The translations under genes were made by a program, and so were the position numbers. A stretch of DNA of 64,000 nucleotides from Pseudomonadota bacterium (lineage in GTDB: Bacteria > Bdellovibrionota > UBA1018 > CAIMNF01): positions 1 to 64,000 of the forward strand of contig JAIYBN010000009.1 of assembly GCA_027488515.1 (NCBI GenBank). Direction: 5' to 3'. This document shows positions 57,411-64,000 of the stretch, piece by piece (the first letter of the stretch is position 1; the number at the start of each line of letters is the position of its first letter). The notes beneath the pieces were generated by a model. That model was not told the DNA's origin and did not search any database. It saw only the letters and a program-made list of their open reading frames with translations.

Positions 57411-57866
57411 TTAACGCTGTTCAGAACCAGGAGTGGGCGAAGGCAAGGGCTTGAATTTAATGGCGATTCCCTGAAGCAGGACCTCGCCCTCCGCCCCGTC
57501 ATCCGAACATTCGGCACCGGGATGGAACTCGAGCTTCCCGTCGAGGAGCAACACCACCGAACGGACTTTGATCACGGCATCCGCCCCTGCCTTGAGCGCC
57601 TCATCGAGCAGGCTCTTTGCCGCCTTGTTGAAGTAGTTCCTGCAAAGTCGTGGAGAATTCGGATCCTGGTCCATGGTGGACCAGGAGGACTTGGATTTCA
57701 CCCACCCGAGCGGCTGATAAGGACGTCCCGCGTCTTTCCCTGTCGGTTCTTCGATGTAAACCCGATCCTTCGGAAAACGATGACGGGTATGCCTCTCCGG
57801 AAGCATGTCCGGTGCCGAGGCACATGAAACCAGAAGCAGGAGCCAGAGCGGTGCTTTACGGCTCAA
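57411..57866 (-). CDS. Putative lipoprotein with YbjQ-like core
   Basis: 151 aa; LLLLVSCASAP lipobox; AAKSLLDEALKAGADAVIKVRSV. Confidence 0.65.
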   Translation of the reverse strand: MSRKAPLWLLLLVSCASAPDMLPERHTRHRFPKDRVYIEEPTGKDAGRPYQPLGWVKSKSSWSTMDQDPNSPRLCRNYFNKAAKSLLDEALKAGADAVIKVRSVVLLLDGKLEFHPGAECSDDGAEGEVLLQGIAIKFKPLPSPTPGSEQR

Positions 57867-59010
57867 AATACTTGTACTCTTGATCCCTGTAGTTCCGGAA
57901 AGTCCATTCCTTGCCTTCTTGGCCCACGAGATATTTCGGGATCAAGGGAATCTTCCCTCCGCCACCTGGGGCGTCGATCACGAAGTGAGGAACCGCCATG
58001 CCCGAGGTCCATCCCCGAAGTGCCTTGATGATCTCGAGGCCTTTTTCGACCGGCGTCCTGAAGTGACTGATCCCTTGGGAGAGATCGGCTTGGAACATGT
58101 AATAAGGACGGACACGGGCCATCAACAACTTGTGATTGAGCTCCATCACCGTCTTGGGGTCGTCGTTCACTCCTTTGAGCAACACCATCTGATTGTTGAT
58201 CACACAACCTGCGTCAGCCAGACGGGCGCAAGCGTCGAAAGCTTCGCGGGTCAGCTCCTTCGGATGATTGAAATGGGTGTGGATGAAAACCGGCTGGTAC
58301 TTCTTCAGCATTTTGCAGAAGTCGTCGGTGATCCGTTGGGGCAATGTCACGAGGTTCCGGGTTCCGATCCGGAAGATTTCAATGTGGTCCATCGCACGCA
58401 AACGGGAAAGAATGTATTCGATCCGGTCATCAGAATTGGAGAGAGCGTCGCCACCGGAGATCACCACATCACGGATGCTCTTGGTACGCTCGATATACGC
58501 CAGCCCTTCTTCGAGGGTTTTTGCCGAAGTCGCAGAATCGGGATCCGCCACTTTCCTCTTCCGGGTACAATGACGACAGTACATCGCACAGTTGTGAGTG
58601 GTGTAAAACAGGACCCGGTCGGGATAGCGATGGGTGATCCCGGGAACAGGCATGTCGCGTTCCTCGGCCAGCGGATCTTCGAGATCTTCAGGGGCGATGT
58701 GCAATTCGCCTTTACCCGGCACGGACTGGAGACGGATCGGACAGTTCGGATCGTCCTTGTCCATGAGGGCCGCGTAATAAGGAGTGATCCCCATGTTGAA
58801 CATTTCATGGGATTGAGCAAAAGCCTCGCGCTCGTCAGCGGTCGGATTGACCACTTTTTCCAGCTGCTCCATCGTCTTCACGCGCTTTTGCTGCTGCCAG
58901 ATCCAGTTGTTCCAATCCCTCTCCGGCACATCGGCCCAGAGTTCCGGGCGCGGAGCTGCCTCGAAGCGACGTTCACGAACTGTATTCACTGTCTTGATGT
59001 CGTATCCCAT
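57856..59010 (-). CDS. kamA: KamA-family radical SAM protein (lysine 2,3-aminomutase)
   Basis: 384 aa; CAMYCRHCTRKRKV; SGGDAL; QADLSQGISHFRTPVEKGLEI; VIDAPGGGGKIPL. Confidence 0.9.
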   Translation of the reverse strand: MGYDIKTVNTVRERRFEAAPRPELWADVPERDWNNWIWQQQKRVKTMEQLEKVVNPTADEREAFAQSHEMFNMGITPYYAALMDKDDPNCPIRLQSVPGKGELHIAPEDLEDPLAEERDMPVPGITHRYPDRVLFYTTHNCAMYCRHCTRKRKVADPDSATSAKTLEEGLAYIERTKSIRDVVISGGDALSNSDDRIEYILSRLRAMDHIEIFRIGTRNLVTLPQRITDDFCKMLKKYQPVFIHTHFNHPKELTREAFDACARLADAGCVINNQMVLLKGVNDDPKTVMELNHKLLMARVRPYYMFQADLSQGISHFRTPVEKGLEIIKALRGWTSGMAVPHFVIDAPGGGGKIPLIPKYLVGQEGKEWTFRNYRDQEYKYFEP

Positions 59011-59152
59011 GCCGGCATCTTGCCCGAGACCCGGGGTGAATTCAAGGAAAAAGGCTTTCTACGACACGGAGCCCCTTCCGATAAGAAGCCGAGATTTAAG
59101 GGGATTTAAGCAGGCTGAGCCTCTCTCTTCTGAACATGATAGGCTCGCAAGT

Positions 59153-60703
59153 ATGAGCGCTGAATCAACCGCTACCCCGACAGGCGTACCGGTCCTGGAT
59201 GACGAAAACCTCTCGGAGAGTTTTCCCGGCCCTTGCGCGCCCATCACCCGGGACGTGGTTCTCAGGATATACCCGCCCCTCGTAAGAACTTTGGCACGTT
59301 CCGCGGGTCTCCCCGAACCCGCCTCACCGATCGTGTTCATCGAGGGACGCGCCTTCTACTCGATTTCGTCCCTTTCCGACCTGCTCCGGGCGGGCCCGGG
59401 AGCGGCGAGGAACCTCTTGCCCTACCCGGGAAGACGCCCTCGTCTTCCACTCAAGACGCTGAGTCCCTGGCTCCGCGAGCTCTTTTCAACCTTCCGTAAG
59501 GTAGATGACCATGAGGTCGAATTCTTGAGGGAGCTCGATGCATTCCTGAGAATGGAGCGATCCCGATTCAACGGGGAGTCTGATTGGCCGGCACTCAGGG
59601 ACTCTCTCATGCCGTTCATCGACGAAACACGGAAGCGGTTCGAACCCGCTCTCCGGGTCGACATCCTCGCACTCTTTCTGGACGATCTCTACAGCTGGCT
59701 CGGCCGTAAAGCGCCTGTGCGCACCGATCCGGCGACAGCCTCCTGCTTGAGGAGCATCCGCCACTTGAGAACTGCCATCGCCCGGGACGAAGCTGCTCGC
59801 GACTACCTGCTCTCTTGCGCCGGTACGGGCCACTATTCTCCCGCCATGTTGCGTCTTCGGAACGACGATCTTGCCCATCTCCTGAACGACTTCCTTGATG
59901 AATTCGGGGACCGTTGTCCGGGCGAGCTCAAACTGGAAACCCGAAGTTACCGGGAATATCCTGAACTGTTTCTTCCCGTTCTTCTTCAGGGTACCGAGCA
60001 GAAACCTGCGCCAGCCGCCCCCTCCTCCGGTCCACGCACCGGTGTCACCGGCTGGCTCGACCGGAAGTTCACTTCGCTCATTTCATTCCGCCAAAGCGCC
60101 CGCTGGATGAGGGCCCGGGCATTCGGTGTGCTCCGCACTCGATTGCTCCTCATGGGAAAATTACTCGAAGAGAAAGGTGCCATCGAGTCGAGGGAGGATG
60201 TGTTCTTCTTCCACCTAGACGAACTCATTGCGATGGAACAGCCGGGCGGTAACTTCCGGGACCTGATCATGGACCGGAGAGTGATCCATTATGACCAAGG
60301 CGAAATCCACGTCACAGGCAGATTGCGCTCCGATCGTGACGGACATTGGATCCCCGATGCCGGCCCGGTGGAAAAAGTCCTGCGCGGTACCGGATCCCCC
60401 GAACTCCCGATGGAGGGAGAAGTTCTTCTGGTTTCACGCGAGGACCGGATGCCGGAATCCCCGGAGGCACTCAAAGGCAAGATTCTCGTCATGCACGCAG
60501 CGAGCCCCGGCATCGTCCACCAGTTGCCCTGGATCGCCGGATTGATCTGCGAGTCGGGATCTTCCCTCTCTCACTCTTCCGTTCTTTGCAGGGAATTCGG
60601 AATACCCGCCCTTTTCGGAGTGAAGGGTGCTTTTGAAAGTCTGCGATCCGGTCAAAAAGTCCGGTTCGTTCCAGGAAGTGGCATCATCGAACCCATCGAC
60701 TGA
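59153..60703 (+). CDS. PEP-utiliser swivelling (phosphohistidine) domain protein lacking ATP-grasp domain
   Basis: About 516 aa; ENLSESFPGPCAPIT; C-terminal GLICESGSSLSHSSVLCREFGIPALFGV. Confidence 0.75.
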   Translation: MSAESTATPTGVPVLDDENLSESFPGPCAPITRDVVLRIYPPLVRTLARSAGLPEPASPIVFIEGRAFYSISSLSDLLRAGPGAARNLLPYPGRRPRLPLKTLSPWLRELFSTFRKVDDHEVEFLRELDAFLRMERSRFNGESDWPALRDSLMPFIDETRKRFEPALRVDILALFLDDLYSWLGRKAPVRTDPATASCLRSIRHLRTAIARDEAARDYLLSCAGTGHYSPAMLRLRNDDLAHLLNDFLDEFGDRCPGELKLETRSYREYPELFLPVLLQGTEQKPAPAAPSSGPRTGVTGWLDRKFTSLISFRQSARWMRARAFGVLRTRLLLMGKLLEEKGAIESREDVFFFHLDELIAMEQPGGNFRDLIMDRRVIHYDQGEIHVTGRLRSDRDGHWIPDAGPVEKVLRGTGSPELPMEGEVLLVSREDRMPESPEALKGKILVMHAASPGIVHQLPWIAGLICESGSSLSHSSVLCREFGIPALFGVKGAFESLRSGQKVRFVPGSGIIEPID

Positions 60704-62555
60704 CCAACGAGTACGTGGCCCAAGAAGCCCCGTAGGCCAGAGCGAACAGATACACTGTCATGAACACGGCGTGCTTCGTGCCCTGAAGCTCACGTCGGAC
60801 GGTTGCAAGCGTGGACAGACACATCGGCGCGAAAATGAACCAGACCAGCAAAGAAAGGCCTGTCGCAACTCCCCATTCCTTACGGAGGATCTCACCCAGA
60901 TCCGCCGACTCGCCGGCCTCGTTCCTTCCTTCCACCGCATAAACAGTGGCCAGTGTGCTCACCATGACCTCCCTGGCTGCAAAAGTCGGGACCAGCGCCA
61001 TGCCGATTCTCCAGTCAAAACCGAGAGGACTCAGTGCAGGCTCGAGAGTCTTCCCGATTCTTCCCGCATAAGTGGATTCGATCGGAAGTGCCGCTCCGTC
61101 TCCGGTCCGGGGGAAACTGAGAAGTCCCCAGATCAGGATCGACAGAACGAGGATCACCGTCCCCACACGGACGAGGAAGAGTCGTGCCCGGTACAGAAGC
61201 CCCTTCAAAAGACTCCGGAACGAGGGGCGTTTGTAAGAGGGAAGTTCGATCAACAGCGGCGGACGCCCCTGCTTGAAGAGGAGTTTCTTCAAGATGGCAC
61301 CGAGAACCAGGGCGGAAACGAGGCCGGCAGCGTACAAACCGAGCATCACGAGTCCTTGAAGCCTGAGCCCTCCGAGCACTACGGTGTTCGGGACGAAGGC
61401 TGAGATCAAGAGCGCATAGACGGGCAACCTTGCCGAGCAAGTCGTCAGCGGGATGATCCAGGTGGTGAGAATCCTGTCCCGACGTTCTTCCATGGTTCGA
61501 GTGGCCATGATGCCCGGAACCGCACAAGCATAGCTCGAAAGAAGCGGTAGAAACGCTCGACCGTGAAGACCCACCTTGCCCATGAGGTGATCCAGAATGA
61601 AAACGGCACGGGCCATGAACCCGACATCCTCGAGCAAAAGGATCATCGAAAACAGGATGAGGATTTGAGGCAGGAACACCAAAGTGCCACCGACACCCGC
61701 CAAGACACCGTCTGCCAGGAAACTCCTGGCCAACACGGGGATCTCGAGACGGTTCACCCACTCCTGCACGCCCGATACGGCCCCCTCGATGAGATCCATC
61801 GGAACCTGCGCCAGATTGAACATCAGCTGGAAGGTCAGTCCCAAAATGGCCACCAGGACGAACAGACCCCAGACCGGATGCAGGACCACGCGGTCGATCC
61901 TGCGGGATCTCGTGTCGGGATCACCGGAACGTATCAATACCGCTTTTTTGATGCTGTCCGCCCGCTTGTAAAAATCGAGGATCCTCTGCGAGGACTGCCC
62001 GGGTGTCTCGTTCCCTTCAGGAGGCGGGAAGAACACGTGCTTCTCCCTCCGGGGTCCGCCGATCGCTTTTTCCAGAAGATGCAACACGGGTTTCAGGCCG
62101 GTTTTTCGCAAAGCGGAACATGACACCACCGGGACTCCGGCCTCGGTCTCCAAACGTGAAAGGTCGAAGCGGAACCCCCTCGATTCAGCAAGGTCCATCA
62201 TGTTGAGAGCGATCACACAGGGAATGGACGTCGAATCCAGAACCTCGAGCATGAATCGGATGGACCGCTCCGGCTGTGTCGCATCAGCGACGAGAATCAT
62301 TCCGTCGTACTCCTGTCCGATCAGGGCACGGGTCAGCACACCTTCATCTTCGGTGTAGGGTCTGAGACTGTATGCACCGGGCAGGTCGACGAGCGAACAG
62401 ACTTCTCCACCGGGGAGTGCCAAATCCGCTTCCGCACTCTCCACGGTCACGCCACTGTAATTCGCCGTCCTCTGGTGTGACCGGGTCAAGGCATTGAACA
62501 AAGCGGTCTTTCCCGCATTCGGGGTACCCACCAATGCAATCCGTTTCTTACTCAC
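60684..62555 (-). CDS. feoB: Ferrous iron transporter B
   Basis: 623 aa; G1 LVGTPNAGKTALFNALT, G3 DLPGAYSL, Gate domains, GIMATRTMEERRDRI. Confidence 0.95.
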   Translation of the reverse strand: MSKKRIALVGTPNAGKTALFNALTRSHQRTANYSGVTVESAEADLALPGGEVCSLVDLPGAYSLRPYTEDEGVLTRALIGQEYDGMILVADATQPERSIRFMLEVLDSTSIPCVIALNMMDLAESRGFRFDLSRLETEAGVPVVSCSALRKTGLKPVLHLLEKAIGGPRREKHVFFPPPEGNETPGQSSQRILDFYKRADSIKKAVLIRSGDPDTRSRRIDRVVLHPVWGLFVLVAILGLTFQLMFNLAQVPMDLIEGAVSGVQEWVNRLEIPVLARSFLADGVLAGVGGTLVFLPQILILFSMILLLEDVGFMARAVFILDHLMGKVGLHGRAFLPLLSSYACAVPGIMATRTMEERRDRILTTWIIPLTTCSARLPVYALLISAFVPNTVVLGGLRLQGLVMLGLYAAGLVSALVLGAILKKLLFKQGRPPLLIELPSYKRPSFRSLLKGLLYRARLFLVRVGTVILVLSILIWGLLSFPRTGDGAALPIESTYAGRIGKTLEPALSPLGFDWRIGMALVPTFAAREVMVSTLATVYAVEGRNEAGESADLGEILRKEWGVATGLSLLVWFIFAPMCLSTLATVRRELQGTKHAVFMTVYLFALAYGASWATYSLVSRWVR

Positions 62556-62788
62556 ACCCCATCCCTCACCACCCGGATTCTCTCGGCCTCACGCAACCGG
62601 ATCGCATAGACACCTTCCATCACCTGCACACTGATGGGGTCTCGTCCGAACGGCGACAGGTTCAACACTTCGATCCGTTCTCCGGGGAGGAAGCCGACTT
62701 CAAGCAAACGCAAAAAAAACGGTTCGCGGGAAGCATCCAAGTCGAATCCGCAGATCCGACCCGACTGCCCGGGCTGGAGACTCGACAA
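62552..62788 (-). CDS. feoA: Ferrous iron transport protein A
   Basis: SH3-like LSSLQPGQSGRICGFD...FLPGERIEVLN; TTG start at 62788 behind AAAGAGGAA preferred over the ORF-track start 62824. Confidence 0.85.
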   Translation of the reverse strand: MSSLQPGQSGRICGFDLDASREPFFLRLLEVGFLPGERIEVLNLSPFGRDPISVQVMEGVYAIRLREAERIRVVRDGV

Positions 62789-62807
62789 AGGAAACGATTC
62801 CTCTTTA

Positions 62808-62853
62808 TTGAGAATCATTCTCAACAGATACCAAACCCGCCCCTTCCCGTCAA
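62808..62853 (-). promoter_or_regulatory. Putative feoAB promoter with Fur box
   Basis: -35 TTGACG (62848-62853), 17-bp spacer, weak -10 TATCTG (62825-62830), palindrome TTGAGAATgATTCTCAA (62808-62824) close to the Fur 7-1-7 consensus. Confidence 0.75.
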
Positions 62854-62874
62854 GGTTATGGTACGATCCGGGAC

Positions 62875-63567
62875 ATGGGAAAACTCGTGATCCTCCGCCA
62901 TGGAGAAAGCCAATGGAACCTCGAAAACCGTTTCACTGGATGGGTCGATGTCGACCTTTCGGGGAAAGGCGTGGAAGAAGCCAACGCCGCCGGCCACCTG
63001 CTCCGGTCGCTGAACATCGAGTTCCATCACACCTACACTTCGGTCTTGAAACGTGCGATCCGGACCCATTTCCTGGCGCTCGAGGCGATGGACCGTCTCT
63101 GGTACCCGGTGACCCGCACGTGGCGCTTCAACGAACGGCACTACGGCAGCCTCCAAGGCCTCAATAAAGAAGAAACCGCGAAGCAATACGGTGACGCTCA
63201 AGTCAAAATCTGGAGGAGGTCTTACGAAACCCTTCCCCCGGTCCTGGAAGCCGACTCACCCATGAATCCGGCGCGGGATCCTCGCTACAAATTACTGGGC
63301 CTCGAGCATCCCCCGCTTGCTGAATCCTTGAAAACCACCATCGAAAGGGTGATGCCGGTGTGGAACGAAGAACTCGCCCCACGCCTGAACCGGGACGAGA
63401 ACCTCCTGATTGTCGCCCATGGAAACAGCCTCCGGGGCCTGGTCAAACACATCAAGGGACTCACTCCCGAAGAAGTCCTGGAACTCAACATCCCCACCGG
63501 AAAACCGTGGGTCTTCGATTTTGACCCTTCCCTGCGCCTGAAACAAGATTCCTACATCGAATCCTGA
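62875..63567 (+). CDS. gpmA: 2,3-bisphosphoglycerate-dependent phosphoglycerate mutase
   Basis: 230 aa; LVILRHGESQWNLENRFTGWVDVDLSGKG; VAHGNSLRGLVKH. Confidence 0.95.
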   Translation: MGKLVILRHGESQWNLENRFTGWVDVDLSGKGVEEANAAGHLLRSLNIEFHHTYTSVLKRAIRTHFLALEAMDRLWYPVTRTWRFNERHYGSLQGLNKEETAKQYGDAQVKIWRRSYETLPPVLEADSPMNPARDPRYKLLGLEHPPLAESLKTTIERVMPVWNEELAPRLNRDENLLIVAHGNSLRGLVKHIKGLTPEEVLELNIPTGKPWVFDFDPSLRLKQDSYIES

Positions 63568-63573
63568 AAAGCG

Positions 63574-63606
63574 AAAGGGGGACAGGGCACAGCCCCATCC
63601 CCCTTC
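63574..63606. terminator. Stem-loop between gpmA and convergent cytochrome gene
   Basis: AAGGGGGACAGGGC-ACA-GCCCCATCCCCCTT; no clear T-tract. Confidence 0.45.
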
Positions 63607-63627
63607 AACACGGACCTGAACGGCCGA

Positions 63628-64000
63628 TTATTTCCCTTGAGTGATCTGGTCAATGGCCAGATCCACCGGAATGGACTTCTCACCCGAACCTCCGCCATCG
63701 GCTTTGGTCGGGTCGATCCCGATCTTCTTCAGGTCTTCCGAGCCGTCTTTTTCAGACTCGTGTGGACCGAGTGTCCGGACATAATGAGCCAAGGCCCAAC
63801 GGTCATCCGGAGGCAAAGTCCCGAAAGCAGGCATCTGGTTCAAACCCTTGGTCAGAGTGTTGTAGATCTGACTCGGCTTGCGACCGGCTTTCCAACCTTC
63901 CCCCGCTTTGAAGTTACGTGGTTTGGGATTCAGACCCGCGGCTGCGACACCGTCGCCGCCACCGCCCGCTCCGTGACAGGAGACACACTGGGCTGCGAAA
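63628..64000 (-). CDS. c-type cytochrome, partial (N-terminus beyond window end)
   Basis: Own translation to the window edge: FAAQCVSCHGAGGGGDGVAAAGLNPKPRNFKAGEGWKAGRKPSQIYNTLTKGLNQMPAFGTLPPDDRWALAHYVRTLG; ORF track lists only the part after an internal Met. Confidence 0.85.
   Translation of the reverse strand, partial: FAAQCVSCHGAGGGGDGVAAAGLNPKPRNFKAGEGWKAGRKPSQIYNTLTKGLNQMPAFGTLPPDDRWALAHYVRTLGPHESEKDGSEDLKKIGIDPTKADGGGSGEKSIPVDLAIDQITQGK

Noticed and set aside
57805-59109. 434-aa plus-strand ORF
   Set aside because: Antisense to kamA; composition rich in R/H/D and no recognisable motifs

Overview
Chromosomal window, about 57% GC by eye, densely coding on both strands. There is no rRNA, no convincing tRNA, no CRISPR and no IS or phage. 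Gene content is compatible with a Bdellovibrionota/Oligoflexia- or myxobacteria-like lineage (inference only). Main blocks: (1) 1-4 kb: secreted SGSTG-repeat protein (cut by the window edge), FecR-domain protein, TPR plus beta-barrel outer-membrane protein, MltD-like transglycosylase. (2) 4.1-5 kb: rpsT and pyrE, convergent. (3) 5-15 kb: HU/IHF followed by a tightly overlapping operon resembling the Glt/Agl gliding-motility envelope complex (OMP, two TPR proteins, small exported protein, FHA+AgmX/TonB-C protein, GYF+PilZ protein). (4) 15-20 kb: MgtC, fatty-acid beta-oxidation pair, LysR. (5) 20-27 kb: RoxA-like di-heme cytochrome, orphan FliG-C-like protein, family-5 UDG, RluB-type synthase, small basic protein, peroxiredoxin, PAP2. 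(6) 27-33 kb: putative papain-like exported protein, cysE, fabI, LytM-like lipoprotein, OMP, RluA-type synthase, fabH. (7) 33-44 kb: B12-dependent RNR, ppk1, SpoVR-YeaH-PrkA. (8) 44-51 kb: murI, PP2C, M23, secA, dapF, mscS. (9) 51-57 kb: phospho-signalling cluster. (10) 57-64 kb: KamA, an orphan PEP-utiliser swivel-domain protein, feoAB with a promoter/Fur-box arrangement, gpmA, cytochrome c (cut by the window edge). Best leads: the PilZ-containing Glt-like operon, the TPR-barrel/FecR/repeat-protein set, the stand-alone FliG-C with torque-face charges kept, the terminator-like hairpin that contains the start codon of the RoxA-like gene, and the PEP-utiliser protein lacking ATP-grasp.
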